Shown here: piece by piece, positions 54,752 through 63,948 of the stretch
How the letters are laid out: every line of letters starts with the position of its first letter
Position numbering within the stretch: position 1 is the first letter of the stretch
Assembly (NCBI RefSeq): GCF_003852405.1
Contig: NZ_QAJM01000039.1
Span: 1-64,000, forward strand
Source: Pseudomonas sp. KBW05
GTDB taxonomy: Bacteria; Pseudomonadota; Gammaproteobacteria; Pseudomonadales; Pseudomonadaceae
Direction: 5' to 3'
Length of the DNA: 64,000 nt
Translations under genes and position numbers: made by a program
The notes under the pieces: generated by a model
Seen by the model: the letters and a program-made list of their open reading frames with translations, nothing else
Told to the model about the DNA's origin: nothing
Databases searched by the model: none

Positions 54752-55636
54752 ATGGGCCCCTTCGATTGGCTTCCCCACGCTCCCCTCGAACCCTTGCACC
54801 TGGACTGGCTGCAAGGCGTCGAGTTGGCCGTACTGCGCCTGGACCGCATCGACCCGCTGATCAGTGGCAACAAGTGGTTCAAGCTCAGCGGGCACCTGGC
54901 GCAAGCGCAACACGCCAACGGCATCATCAGCCTCGGCGGCGCCTGGTCCAACCATCTGCACGCGCTGGCGGCGGCGGGGAAACGCTTTGGTTTCGCCACC
55001 GTCGGCCTGTTGCGTGGCCATCCCCAAGACACACCCACCGTTCTCGACCTGAAAGCGCTCGGCATGCAGCTGCATTGGCTGGGTTATGGCGGCTATCGTG
55101 CGCGCCATGAGCCGGGTTTCTGGTTGCCGTGGCTTGAACAATATCCCGATTTGCATCCCGTGCCCGAAGGCGGCGGCGGGCTCGCGGGTGCGCAGGGTTG
55201 CGCGGTGCTGGTCACGCAGGCGCGTGCGCAGTTGCACGTGCTGGGCTGGGCCGATTACGACGGCTGGTGGTTGGCGGCGGGCACCGGCACCACCCTGGCC
55301 GGGCTGGTGCTGACGGAGGCGGGCGCCCACACGGTGTACGGCGCCATGGCGGTGCCGGACGACCACGGTGTGGCGCAGAACGTTGGGGCGCTCGTGCAGG
55401 GCGGTTATGAGCTGCTGGACGCCAGCCGGGGTGGTTTCGCCAAAGTCGATCCAGAGCTACTGGCGTTTATCGAGCACACCGAAAAAACCTGCGGCCTGCC
55501 CCTGGAACCGCTCTACACCGGCAAAGCGCTGTTGGCCCTGAAGCAACAGATCGAGGCCGGGCGTTTCGCCCCCGGCACTCGCCTGATCTTCATCCACACC
55601 GGCGGCCTTCAGGGCAGTCGGGGCTTTGCAGGCTAG
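54752..55636 (+). CDS. 1-Aminocyclopropane-1-carboxylate deaminase/D-cysteine desulfhydrase family protein
   Basis: 294-residue fold-type II PLP enzyme. The PLP lysine lies in SGNKWFKL (about residues 38-45), the SLGGAWSNHLHALAAAGKRFG substrate loop at about 60-80, and the phosphate-binding loop as AAGTGTTLAGL (about 176-186). True ACC deaminases are longer (about 340 residues). The shorter size and loop wording suggest a D-cysteine desulfhydrase-like or unassigned member. ATG 54752 follows no strong ribosome-binding site. A REP doublet begins 12 bases after the stop. Confidence 0.83.
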   Translation: MGPFDWLPHAPLEPLHLDWLQGVELAVLRLDRIDPLISGNKWFKLSGHLAQAQHANGIISLGGAWSNHLHALAAAGKRFGFATVGLLRGHPQDTPTVLDLKALGMQLHWLGYGGYRARHEPGFWLPWLEQYPDLHPVPEGGGGLAGAQGCAVLVTQARAQLHVLGWADYDGWWLAAGTGTTLAGLVLTEAGAHTVYGAMAVPDDHGVAQNVGALVQGGYELLDASRGGFAKVDPELLAFIEHTEKTCGLPLEPLYTGKALLALKQQIEAGRFAPGTRLIFIHTGGLQGSRGFAG

Positions 55637-55647
55637 CGCGGATCCCA

Positions 55648-55736
55648 TGTGGGAGCGGGCTTGCTCGCGAATGCGATCTATCAGTCAGCCGTTTTGGTGG
55701 CTGTTCCGCCGCCTTCGCGAGCAAGCCCGCTCCCAC
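55648..55736. repeat. REP doublet (REPIN), type A
   Basis: TGTGGGAGCGGGCTTGCTCG arm and inverted partner. The stop codon and last residues of the minus-strand cytochrome b561 gene lie within it. Confidence 0.9.
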
Positions 55737-56274
55737 CTGGCATCATTCTCAAGGCAGTGTTATCGCGCAGCACATAATGGTGAAAGATCCCCGCCAACGC
55801 ATGCAGCCCGATCAACCAATACCCGGCCTTGCCAAACCACACGTGCCAGCCTTCAATCTCCTTGGCCAGCGCTTTGTTCTCGGCGATCAGCGGCGGCAAT
55901 TCCATGCCATAGAACATCACCGAGTGACCCTCGGCACTGACGATCAGCCAGCCGGCAATCGGCATGCCGATCATCAACGCGTACAACGCAAAGTGCATCA
56001 GCGTCGCCAACAGGCTTTGCCATTGCGGCGGCGCCGGCACGATCTTCGGCGCCACGCCCAGGCTGCGGGCAAACAGGCGTAGCCACACCAGCACAAACAC
56101 CGTGAGGCCGAGCATGAAGTGCATCTCGACAATCAACGTGCGTGCGCCGCTGCCTTTGGGAAACTGGCCGCGCAATTCAATGCAGGCGTAGACCACCGCC
56201 AGCAGCACCACCATCAACCAATGCAACGCAATCGACATGGTGCTGTAACGCGTATCGGAGTTTTTCCACGGCAT
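55681..56274 (-). CDS. Cytochrome b561
   Basis: 197-residue di-haem inner-membrane protein with four transmembrane helices that can pass electrons between quinol and periplasmic acceptors. The start MPWKNSDTRYSTMSIALHWLMV carries the first haem His. Further His ligands are seen in EMHFMLGL, in MHFALYALMIGMPIAGW, and in HALAGIFHHYVLRD. The C-terminal GSGLAREGGGTATKTAD is translated from the REP doublet, so the ancestral end was probably near LRMMPG. ATG 56274 has GAGGAA eight bases upstream. Confidence 0.9.
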   Translation of the reverse strand: MPWKNSDTRYSTMSIALHWLMVVLLAVVYACIELRGQFPKGSGARTLIVEMHFMLGLTVFVLVWLRLFARSLGVAPKIVPAPPQWQSLLATLMHFALYALMIGMPIAGWLIVSAEGHSVMFYGMELPPLIAENKALAKEIEGWHVWFGKAGYWLIGLHALAGIFHHYVLRDNTALRMMPGGSGLAREGGGTATKTAD

Positions 56275-56408
56275 TGCTGGTTTCCTCACTCATCAGGGCA
56301 AACAGTTTCATCACGGAATAGCAGTGCGTTCTTGAGTGACGCAGTGACTTAACTGTATGCCGGTTTTGAGCGGCGCGCCTGGCACAAATGCCTTTGTCTT
56401 GACCTCCA

Positions 56409-57236
56409 TCAGTCGCTTTGTGGCATTTCCCCACGGGCCAACCGCGCGTTGATATCAGCGATCACCCCCGGCAGGTCGTTGATCGTGTCGATCAGGTAGT
56501 GCGGGCGCGAGCCTTTGAACAGTGTTTCGATGCGCGCACGCTCGGTGGCGAGGGTGGTGCCATCCAGGTCACGGAATTGCGCGTAGGTCAGGCCCAGCGC
56601 GTTACCGGAGCAAGTCAGCGCCACGGTCCACATGCCGGCGCGGCGGCCTTCGAGGATCCCCGGCACGGTGTCGTCGACCTTCACGCACGCCGCCACGTCG
56701 TCAATGCCCAGGGCGATCACGTTGGCCAGGGCCTGGGCGGGCCAGGGGCGGCCGTTGGGCACTTCGTCGGTGGCGACCACGTGGTCGGCGACGTAGCCGT
56801 TGGTCGCGGCCAGGGCGACGACCTTATCCATCACTTGCTTGGGGTAGCCGGAGCAGGAGCCGATCTTCAGGCCCAGGCCGCGTAGGGCGGCGATGGTGTC
56901 GAGGGCGCCGGGGATCAGCGCCGAGTGCTCGGCGATTTTCTCGATCTGCAACGGCATGAAGCGCAGGTAGATTGCGGTCACGTCGTCATCCGTCGGCGTA
57001 CGGCCAAACACCTGGCGATAGCGTTCGGCTACCTGCGGCTGATTGCACAGGGTGCGGATGTGGTCCCACTTGCCCATGCCCATCGGGCCACGGGCTTCTT
57101 CGATGGACACTTGCACGTCGAACTCGGCAAACGCCTCGACAAAAATCTGTGTGGGTGCGAACGAGCCGAAATCGACCACGGTGCCCGCCCAATCGAGGAT
57201 CACGGCTTGCAGGGTCTTGGGGTTTTGATAGTTCAT
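56409..57236 (-). CDS. phnX: Phosphonoacetaldehyde hydrolase (phosphonatase)
   Basis: 275-residue HAD-superfamily enzyme that cleaves the C-P bond of phosphonoacetaldehyde to acetaldehyde and phosphate. The nucleophile Asp lies in [12 protein letters not shown] (about residues 15-26), and the Schiff-base Lys is expected in GMGKWDHI (about 52-59). Motif II region [12 protein letters not shown] and motif [15 protein letters not shown] complete the active site. It starts inside the phnW stop (four-base ATGA overlap), so the two steps of 2-aminoethylphosphonate degradation are translationally coupled. Confidence 0.96.
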   Translation of the reverse strand: MNYQNPKTLQAVILDWAGTVVDFGSFAPTQIFVEAFAEFDVQVSIEEARGPMGMGKWDHIRTLCNQPQVAERYRQVFGRTPTDDDVTAIYLRFMPLQIEKIAEHSALIPGALDTIAALRGLGLKIGSCSGYPKQVMDKVVALAATNGYVADHVVATDEVPNGRPWPAQALANVIALGIDDVAACVKVDDTVPGILEGRRAGMWTVALTCSGNALGLTYAQFRDLDGTTLATERARIETLFKGSRPHYLIDTINDLPGVIADINARLARGEMPQSD

Positions 57237-58354
57237 GCTGGCGATCCGATAGATGAAAGAGTAATGCCCATGGCGTGCAGCGCCTCGCCGATGGCGGCGA
57301 CGGCGGCGTGCATCTCGGCGGCGTCAACGTGGCCGATGCAGCCGACGCGGAAGGTGTCCACCTGGGTCAATTTGCCCGGGTAGAGGATGAAACCCTTGGC
57401 CTTGACCCGCGAATAGAAGTCCTTGAACTGGTAGCGCGCATCTTGTGGCGCGTGGAAGGTGACGATGATCGGGGCCTGGATCGCGGCCGGCAGGAAACTG
57501 CGCAGGCCCAGTTCGGCCATGCCCTCCAGCAGCGTCTGGCAGTTACGTGCATAGCGTTGCTGGCGTGCGGGCAGGCCACCTTCTTCTGCATATTGCAGCA
57601 GCGCTTCGTGGAGGGCGGCGACCACGTGGGTCGGCGGGGTGAAGCGCCATTGGCCGGTCTTGGCCATGTAGGCGTGCTGGTCGAACAGGTCCATCGCCAG
57701 GGAATGGCAGTTGCCCTGGGCGGCGGCCAATGCCTGTTTGTCGGCGAAGACAAAGCCCATGCCGGGCACGCCTTCCAGGCATTTGCCGGAAGCGGCGATC
57801 AGCGCGTCGAAGGGCACTTCGCGGGCGTCGATGGGCAGGGCGCCGAAGGAACTCATGGCGTCGACGATCAGGCGCTTGCCGTGGTGTTTCACCACCTGGG
57901 CGATCTCGGCCAGGGGGTTGAGGATGCCGGTGCTGGTTTCGCAGTGGATCAACGCGACATGGCTGATGGCCGGGTCGGCGTGCAGCAGGCGGTCCACATC
58001 GGCGGCGGTGCTAGGTTGGTCTTCGGCGGTTTCAAAGGTGCTGAAATCGCGGCCGAGCACTTCGCAGATCTTCGCCAGACGCTGGCCGTAGGCGCCGTTG
58101 ATCAGCACCAGCACCTTGCCATCGCGCGGCACCAGCGTGCCGATGGCGGACTCGACGGCGAAGGTGCCGCTGCCTTGCAAGGGCACGCAGTGGTGGCTGG
58201 CGGCGCCGTCGATGATCGCCAGCAGTTGCTCGCAGACGCTGGCGGTCAGTTGGTTGAAGCGTTCATCCCACGAGCCCCAATCCACCATCATCGCCTGGCG
58301 GGTGCGGGCGGAGGTAGTCAGGGGGCCTGGGGTGAGCAGGATAGGCGCGGTCAT
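57233..58354 (-). CDS. phnW: 2-Aminoethylphosphonate–pyruvate transaminase
   Basis: 373-residue fold-type I PLP aminotransferase that converts 2-aminoethylphosphonate and pyruvate to phosphonoacetaldehyde and alanine. Landmarks are [28 protein letters not shown] at the N-terminus, [15 protein letters not shown] (about residues 60-74), [13 protein letters not shown] (about 167-179) and [14 protein letters not shown] with the PLP Lys (about 190-203). ATG 58354 follows GAGGA at a spacing of seven. It is the first gene of the phnWX operon, divergent from a LysR gene. Confidence 0.96.
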   Translation of the reverse strand: MTAPILLTPGPLTTSARTRQAMMVDWGSWDERFNQLTASVCEQLLAIIDGAASHHCVPLQGSGTFAVESAIGTLVPRDGKVLVLINGAYGQRLAKICEVLGRDFSTFETAEDQPSTAADVDRLLHADPAISHVALIHCETSTGILNPLAEIAQVVKHHGKRLIVDAMSSFGALPIDAREVPFDALIAASGKCLEGVPGMGFVFADKQALAAAQGNCHSLAMDLFDQHAYMAKTGQWRFTPPTHVVAALHEALLQYAEEGGLPARQQRYARNCQTLLEGMAELGLRSFLPAAIQAPIIVTFHAPQDARYQFKDFYSRVKAKGFILYPGKLTQVDTFRVGCIGHVDAAEMHAAVAAIGEALHAMGITLSSIGSPA

Positions 58355-58465
58355 TGCAGGTCCTCGTCAAGCGTTCGGTTCAAGCTACGGCGCCTAAATT
58401 GCAGTTTGGCTTGTTATCAATCAAATTGTTTGTTGTTATGCGAGCTATCAGTTAGGCCGATAGCT

Positions 58466-59323
58466 ATGAATCTATTCCAACTGCGTGCATTCGATGCTGT
58501 GGCCCGTGAGGGCAGTTTTACCCGGGCGGCGGCGCGGCTGTTTATCAGCCAGCCGGCGGTGACCGGGCATATCAAGGCGCTGGAGGAGCACTACCAGATC
58601 CCCTTGCTGCGGCGTACCGCGCGACGGGTGGAGCTGACCGAGGAAGGCGCGCGGCTGGCGGCCATCACCCGGGCGATCTTTGGCCTGGTGGATGAGGCGC
58701 AGACGATGCTGGAAGCCAACCGCCAATTGCTCACCGGACGCCTGGAGGTCGCGGCCGACGGCCCGCATCTGGTGATGCCGATGATCGCCAGCCTGCGTGC
58801 GCGTTACCCTGGCATCACCGTCAACCTGCGCCTGGGCAATGCCCAGGAAACGTTGGCGGCGTTGCTGTCGGAGCATGCGGATGTGGCGGTGCTGACCGAG
58901 GTGGAACCGCGCAACGGCCTGCATCTGCAAGCGTTGGGTGAGTCACGCATCTGCGCGCTGGTGCCCGTCAACCATGCCTGGGCCACGCAGGCGACGGGCA
59001 TTCGCCTGGAGCAACTGCACGAGCAGATCATGGTGCTGCGCGAGCCCAGCTCCATCACCCGGCGCACCTTTGATGACGCCTGCCAGGCGGCGGCGGTGAT
59101 GCCCAAGGTGTTGCTGGAACTGGACAGCCGCGAAGCGGTGAGCGAAGCCGTCGCCGCTGAATTGGGGGTAGGCGTGGTGTCGTCCATGGAGGTCAGCCCG
59201 GACCCGCGCGTCAAGGCGATTGCCCTGCAAGGCGCTGGGCTGGTCAACCGGCACATGCTCGGCTGCATGGAACGGCGGCGCTCGTTGCGCCTGATCCAGG
59301 CGTTTTTCGAGTTGGCGCCCTGA
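58466..59323 (+). CDS. LysR-family regulator of the phnWX operon
   Basis: 285-residue LysR-type regulator. The winged helix is at about residues 3-62 (LFQLRAFDAVAREGSFTRAAARLFISQPAVTGHIKALEEHYQIPLL), and the effector domain follows with GVGVVSSMEVSPDP near the end. It is divergent from phnW across about 110 AT-rich bases, the standard layout for an activator and its target. Regulation by 2-aminoethylphosphonate is inferred. ATG 58466 lacks a strong ribosome-binding site but gives the canonical LysR N-terminus. Confidence 0.88.
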   Translation: MNLFQLRAFDAVAREGSFTRAAARLFISQPAVTGHIKALEEHYQIPLLRRTARRVELTEEGARLAAITRAIFGLVDEAQTMLEANRQLLTGRLEVAADGPHLVMPMIASLRARYPGITVNLRLGNAQETLAALLSEHADVAVLTEVEPRNGLHLQALGESRICALVPVNHAWATQATGIRLEQLHEQIMVLREPSSITRRTFDDACQAAAVMPKVLLELDSREAVSEAVAAELGVGVVSSMEVSPDPRVKAIALQGAGLVNRHMLGCMERRRSLRLIQAFFELAP

Positions 59324-59422
59324 CGGTTTTTTGGTGGAACGTTGCGTTTTTGCCCTATAAACTCTGCCCCCAAAGCGCCGGCCAGTAGACGTCTCGGCGC
59401 CATGGATATTAGAGAGTGAGTC

Positions 59423-60130
59423 ATGGGCGCACAGTGGAAAGTCAAACATAAAGAAGCGGCATCCAATGCCAAGGGCAAGATCTTCGGCAAGCTGGTGAAA
59501 GAAATCACCATCGCCGCCCGCAACGGTGCCGACACCGCCACCAACGCCCACCTGCGACTGGTGGTGGAACAGGCCAAAAAGGCCTCGATGCCCAAGGAAA
59601 CCCTGGACCGCGCCATCAAGAAAGGCGCAGGCCTCTTGGGTGAAACCGTGCAGTACCACCGCGTGACCTACGAAGGTTTTGCGCCGCACCAGGTGCCGTT
59701 GATCGTCGAGTGCGTCACCGACAACATCAACCGCACCGTGGCGGAAATCCGCGTGGCGTTCCGCAAGGGCCAACTGGGTGCTTCCGGTTCCGTGGCCTGG
59801 GACTTCAACCACGTCGGCCTGATCGAAGCGTCGCCGGATACCCCGGATGCTGATCCGGAGATGGCCGCCATCGAAGCCGGCGCCCAGGATTTCGAAGACG
59901 GCGAAGAAGAGGGCACCACCCTGTTCATCACCGAGACCACCGACCTGGATGCCGTACAGAAAGCGCTGCCGGAGCAGGGTTTCACCGTGCTGTCGGCCAA
60001 GCTGGGCTACATCGCGAAGAACCCGGTGAGCGGTTTGACCGATGAGCAGATGGCTGAAGTCGAGGCGTTCCTGGAAGGCCTGGACAACCATGATGACGTG
60101 CAGGATATGTTCGTCGGCCTGGCTGGCTGA
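59423..60130 (+). CDS. YebC/PmpR-family DNA-binding regulator (YeeN-like)
   Basis: 235-residue three-domain protein of the YebC/TACO1 family. The N-terminal [35 protein letters not shown] (family form: GRxxKWxxIxHKKxxxDxxRGKxFxKLxREI) and [25 protein letters not shown] place it in the YeeN-type subgroup. Members act as DNA-binding regulators or, in some bacteria, help ribosomes at stalling sequences. ATG 59423 has AGAGAG upstream. It stands alone and is followed by compound REP repeats. Confidence 0.92.
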   Translation: MGAQWKVKHKEAASNAKGKIFGKLVKEITIAARNGADTATNAHLRLVVEQAKKASMPKETLDRAIKKGAGLLGETVQYHRVTYEGFAPHQVPLIVECVTDNINRTVAEIRVAFRKGQLGASGSVAWDFNHVGLIEASPDTPDADPEMAAIEAGAQDFEDGEEEGTTLFITETTDLDAVQKALPEQGFTVLSAKLGYIAKNPVSGLTDEQMAEVEAFLEGLDNHDDVQDMFVGLAG

Positions 60131-60158
60131 TTTTTAACTGAATCAACACAGTCCACAA

Positions 60159-60264
60159 TGTGGGAGCTGGCTTGTGTGGGAGCGGGCTTGCTCGCGAAGA
60201 CGGAGTGTCAGTCAACAGATGTACCGACTGATCCACCGCTTTCGCGAGCAAGCCCGCTCCCACA
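60159..60264. repeat. REP doublet (type A) preceded by a truncated subtype-B REP
   Basis: TGTGGGAGCTGGCTTG (60159-60174) belongs to the subtype seen at 9454 but is cut after 16 bases. It is joined directly to a complete type A doublet (60175-60264). Confidence 0.85.
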
Positions 60265-60269
60265 TTGGT

Positions 60270-61571
60270 TTAGTGGTGCTGGATAGAGTGCAGCAGTGTT
60301 TCGATTTCTTCGAAGCCCGGACGCGCCAGCACATCCGGCTGGCAGCAACGCTCGCTCAGCGCCACCAGTTCCTCACTCACCCCCGCGTCAACCCGCTCCA
60401 GCAATTCCCCCAGCAACACCCCAAACGCGCGCACTTCAATACGCTGCAATGCCCGAGTCTCTACAGTGTCCGCCGTGGCATGGAACGACGCCGCACCAAA
60501 ATCCCCGAGCAGGCAATCGCCGGCCTCATTCCACAGAATGTTGTGGCCGTACAGGTCGCCGTGGGTGATGCCATGGCGGTGCAGGTGCGCGGCCACCGAG
60601 GCAATGCCTCGAGCCATGCGCAAAGCCACGTCCAGGCTGAACACCGTTCCCGGCGCGTAGACGTCGCGGGTGCACGACGCCAGGCTTGGCAGGGCGGCGA
60701 GGTTGCGGTAGCTGGGGGCGATCAGGTCCATCACCAGCGCGGCCTGATCATCCGGGTGGCCGACGACACGGCCTTCCACCTTGATCAGGTTGGGGTGCAG
60801 CCCGGCGGCGATGCACGCCTGCATTTCGTGCAGCGGCGAGCCGTCGCTGGTGATGGTGCCTTTGTAGAGTTTTACCGCGACGGATTGCCCAGCGGGCTTC
60901 CACAGGGCCTTGTGGATCACCCCCGAGGCACCTTCTCCGAGTACTTCAGCCAGTTCCAACTCGGACCAGGGAATGTCCGGCGTGTTGTCATCGTCAGCCA
61001 GCTGCACCGCCATTTCCACCGGGTTCCCCGCGTACGCCAGCCAGGTCAGGCTCGGCAGCGCCAGCAGCCACTCGGGCAGGCGGGTGAAGCGGTTGGCAGC
61101 GATGCGCAGTAGTTCAAGGTTATGGCAGTTGGCCAGGCTTTCTGGCAATTGCGTCAGGTGATTGCCGGCCAGCATCAGTTTTTGCAGCAGTGGCCGCTCG
61201 CCCAGTTCCACGGGCAACTGGCTGATCTGGTTGTCGGTGAGGATCAGCCAGCGCAACCGTGGCGGCAGCGCGGCGGCGGGTACGTGGGTGATCTGGTTGG
61301 CCTTGAAACCGACCATGCTCAGCGTGGTGCACTGGCCCAGGCATTCGGGCAGTTCGGTGAAGGCGTTATCGGAGCAGAACAGCACGCGCAGGTGCGGCAG
61401 GCGGTGCAGGTCGTCGGGCAGTCGACTCAGGGCGTTGCCGCTGAGATTGAGGATTTCCAGCGAGTCGGCCAACGCGAAGATTTCCTCGGGGAATTCGATC
61501 AGCCCGCAGGACAGGTCCAGGCGCGTGATCCCGGCCAATTGGCCGGCCTTGAGTTGGGCGAGGGTATGCAT
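60270..61571 (-). CDS. Leucine-rich repeat–protein kinase fusion
   Basis: 433-residue protein. The first half (about residues 10-185) contains about seven leucine-rich repeats of the LxxLxLxxNxLxxLPxxL type. The second half (about 203-430) is a eukaryote-like Ser/Thr kinase with the Gly-loop GEGASG (212-217), VAVKLYK (catalytic Lys234), HGDLYGHNIL (Asp339, Asn344; HGD instead of HRD) and DFG at 357-359. All catalytic residues are kept, so activity is expected. There is no signal peptide or transmembrane helix, so it should be cytoplasmic. It is followed by REP repeats and lies downstream of zapE on the same strand. Partner and substrate are unknown. Confidence 0.85.
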   Translation of the reverse strand: MHTLAQLKAGQLAGITRLDLSCGLIEFPEEIFALADSLEILNLSGNALSRLPDDLHRLPHLRVLFCSDNAFTELPECLGQCTTLSMVGFKANQITHVPAAALPPRLRWLILTDNQISQLPVELGERPLLQKLMLAGNHLTQLPESLANCHNLELLRIAANRFTRLPEWLLALPSLTWLAYAGNPVEMAVQLADDDNTPDIPWSELELAEVLGEGASGVIHKALWKPAGQSVAVKLYKGTITSDGSPLHEMQACIAAGLHPNLIKVEGRVVGHPDDQAALVMDLIAPSYRNLAALPSLASCTRDVYAPGTVFSLDVALRMARGIASVAAHLHRHGITHGDLYGHNILWNEAGDCLLGDFGAASFHATADTVETRALQRIEVRAFGVLLGELLERVDAGVSEELVALSERCCQPDVLARPGFEEIETLLHSIQHH

Positions 61572-61613
61572 GAACGGCGCGGTCTCTGGGCAAAGGGGCG
61601 TAAATGGCGCTCA

Positions 61614-62693
61614 TCATAGCGGTTGCGCGCTGCTCTGTTGCAATTGCCCGAGGCGACTTGCCGTGCGCGCAAGGTCGATGGCCTGGCCGTGCAAGGCCTG
61701 TTCAAGGGGCTGTTCACCGATGAGGATCAGGTGCTTGTCCCTGTCGTAGAGCACGTCCACCAGGTTGATAAAGCGCTGTTGCACGGCAATCGGGCAATCC
61801 GCCAGCACGGGCAGGCCGTCGATGATCCAGTGGTCGAAGTCGTGGCACAGCAGCAGATAGTCCATCACCGCCGTGAGCTGCTCGCACAGGTCGTTGAAGG
61901 TGAAGGCGATGGTGCGCCCCTGAAGCCTGCGGCATTGTAACTGGCGGTTGCCGACGGCCAGGGACCGCGCAGGGCAATCCGCGGCAGGCAGGTCGAACGC
62001 TTCCCGTTGGCTCGCGGTGCCCGGCCACAGGTAGTGCCCGGCGGTGAAACGTTGCGTGCTGTGGGCTTGGGGCAGGCTGCGGAAGTCCTCGGGCGAGCTG
62101 ACTTCCAACACGTCCATGCGCGCGGCGATCAGGTCGATCACCGGCTTGAACCGTTGGTGGTACAGCGGGTTGGGCAGCAGGCCAGCGGGCGGGTAGTTGG
62201 AGGTGACCAGCACCCACACACCGCGCTGAAACAATGCCTTGAACAGCCGACTGATAAGCATGGCATCGCCAATGTCATGCACGTGGAACTCGTCGAAACA
62301 CAGCACCTGGCAATCGGCCAGCAGCTCGTCCAGGGTCACCGCCAGGGCATCGTCCTGTGCGCGGTGCTTGAACATGCCCCGGTGCAACCGCGCAAAGAAA
62401 TCGTGGAAGTGCACACGCTGCTTTTCGGCCATCGGCAGCGCCTGGAAAAAACCGTCCAGCAGCCAGCTTTTGCCGCGCCCCACCGGACCGTGCAGGTACA
62501 GGCTGCGGGTCGGCTGGCGTGCCAGCAGGTGCCGGGATTCGCGGGCCAGGGCGCTGATGGCGCGGGTTTGCCCGGCGCTGAGGGTATAGCCCTGTTGTGC
62601 GGCTTTTTGCGCAAAAAACGTGGTGATAGGCGAAGCGTCGTGGGGCACGGTTTTTTTACCGAGCAAGCGACGGATCAGTGAAAGCGCGGCCAA
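61614..62693 (-). CDS. zapE: Cell division protein ZapE (AFG1-like ATPase)
   Basis: 359-residue P-loop ATPase related to mitochondrial AFG1 and to ZapE, which affects Z-ring stability. Walker A is LHGPVGRGKSWLLD (about residues 68-81), Walker B is VLCFDEFHVHDIGDAM (about 132-147), and the VLVTSNYPPAGLL (about 163-175) and DYLLLCHDFDHWIIDGLP motifs are typical. The start appears to be TTG at 62693, giving MAALSLIRRLLGKK; no better ATG lies nearby. Length is normal for the family. It is 42 bases upstream of the kinase gene and on the same strand. Confidence 0.9.
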   Translation of the reverse strand: MAALSLIRRLLGKKTVPHDASPITTFFAQKAAQQGYTLSAGQTRAISALARESRHLLARQPTRSLYLHGPVGRGKSWLLDGFFQALPMAEKQRVHFHDFFARLHRGMFKHRAQDDALAVTLDELLADCQVLCFDEFHVHDIGDAMLISRLFKALFQRGVWVLVTSNYPPAGLLPNPLYHQRFKPVIDLIAARMDVLEVSSPEDFRSLPQAHSTQRFTAGHYLWPGTASQREAFDLPAADCPARSLAVGNRQLQCRRLQGRTIAFTFNDLCEQLTAVMDYLLLCHDFDHWIIDGLPVLADCPIAVQQRFINLVDVLYDRDKHLILIGEQPLEQALHGQAIDLARTASRLGQLQQSSAQPL

Positions 62694-62881
62694 TGGGGAT
62701 CACTCTGTCTACCGGTGGTCGCCTACTTTAGGGCGGCCATCGCGTTTTGACCAATACAGAAGGGCCCCTCGCGCTATCTCGAAAAAGCATGACACGCCTG
62801 CGTTGCCCGGTGAGCTGGCAGTTTCCCCCTGACTGGCTAGGCTCATACACAGCAGTCACCCCTGTACAAGGATTTGGGGCA

Positions 62882-63409
62882 GTGAAGGGACGAGCAGTAT
62901 TGGCAGTCATAAGCGCGACGCTCTGCACCACGGCGTACGCTGCGCAGCTTCAGGTCGAAGTGCGCATCGACGTGCAGCGGGGTTGCCAGTTGGTGGGTAT
63001 CACCCGCGAGGCGGGCATCGAGCAACTGGGCGTGTTGGATTTTGGCAGCGGCCCGCGTCTGGACGACCCGGCCGGGCCCTTGAGTGCGGCCTTGATCAGC
63101 CAACGCCAGCCGCGCCTGGAGTGCAACCCCGACACGCCCTATCAGATGCGCGTTGACGGCGGCCTGCATGGTGGCACTGGCGAAGTGCGTTACCTGAGCG
63201 CCGTTGCCCCTTCGAGCAAACCCATTCCCTATCGCATTTATGCCGACGCCGCGCGGCGCATCCCGTTGCCGGTGGATGTGCCGCTCAGCGGTCGGGTGCC
63301 GGATTCCGGCAGCGTCGATTTGCCCCTCTACGGTCGTATTGAACCGCTCAAGGATATTCCCGTCGTTGGGCGTTATTCCGACCTGCTCAAGGTCACGGTC
63401 ACATGGTGA
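62882..63409 (+). CDS. Csu-type (spore coat U domain) pilus subunit, first
   Basis: 175-residue secreted protein with a signal peptide (VKGRAVLAVISATLCTTAYAA) and an SCPU domain. The latter is seen in the early Cys (GCQLVG), LDFGSG, LECNPDTPYQMRVDGG, KPIPYRIYADAARR and the C-terminal YSDLLKVTVTW. Such proteins are subunits of archaic chaperone-usher (Csu) pili used in biofilm formation. The start is GTG at 62882; an upstream ATG at 62789 is possible but would put about 31 residues before the signal peptide. Its stop overlaps the next gene by seven bases. Confidence 0.8.
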   Translation: MKGRAVLAVISATLCTTAYAAQLQVEVRIDVQRGCQLVGITREAGIEQLGVLDFGSGPRLDDPAGPLSAALISQRQPRLECNPDTPYQMRVDGGLHGGTGEVRYLSAVAPSSKPIPYRIYADAARRIPLPVDVPLSGRVPDSGSVDLPLYGRIEPLKDIPVVGRYSDLLKVTVTW

Positions 63410-63945
63410 GCCGCGGCTTGGCCCTTGTGGCAATGGGCGGCTTGTTGCTGCTGGCGGATGACGCGCAGGCGGCGGTCACCGGGCAGATCCACGCGCGCCT
63501 GGTGATTACCGCCAGTTGCGAGGTGAGCAAAGGCGCCGCCACCACCCCGGTGACCCCGGACAGTGGCGCGGCCGTGCTGGATTTCGGCAGCCACGGGCCG
63601 ACCTGGGACAACCGCTTGACCAGCGGTGTCACCGATGGCGAGAAGGCGCCGCTGGCCGTGTCCTGCAATCCCTCGCTGGTCAGCAGCTTTACGGTGACCA
63701 TCGACGGCGGCGTCAACGGTGATGGCACCACACGGCGCCTGAGCAACGGGCGTCAGACCATTCCCTATCGTTTGTCGGCTGATGCTCTGGGGCGTAGCGC
63801 CTACAGCATCGGCCAGCAACGCAATTTCGTCGTGACCAAGGGCACACAAGTACCGATTCCGGTATTCGGCTCGGTGGTGGCGAATACCAGGGCCCTACCG
63901 GCCGGCATTTATACAGACACCCTGACGGTGACTCTGGATTGGTAA
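63403..63945 (+). CDS. Csu-type (spore coat U domain) pilus subunit, second
   Basis: 180-residue secreted SCPU-domain protein with a signal peptide ending DAQAA. Conserved features are TASCEVSKG, LDFGSHGPTWDN, SCNPSLVSSFTVTIDGG, QTIPYRLSADALGR and the terminal GIYTDTLTVTLDW. The sequence is parallel to the previous gene product, indicating duplication within a Csu pilus operon. The ATG overlaps the upstream stop. A third gene starts within a few bases downstream and runs off the window; the chaperone and usher genes are expected beyond. Confidence 0.83.
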   Translation: MVSRGLALVAMGGLLLLADDAQAAVTGQIHARLVITASCEVSKGAATTPVTPDSGAAVLDFGSHGPTWDNRLTSGVTDGEKAPLAVSCNPSLVSSFTVTIDGGVNGDGTTRRLSNGRQTIPYRLSADALGRSAYSIGQQRNFVVTKGTQVPIPVFGSVVANTRALPAGIYTDTLTVTLDW

Positions 63946-63948
63946 ACC

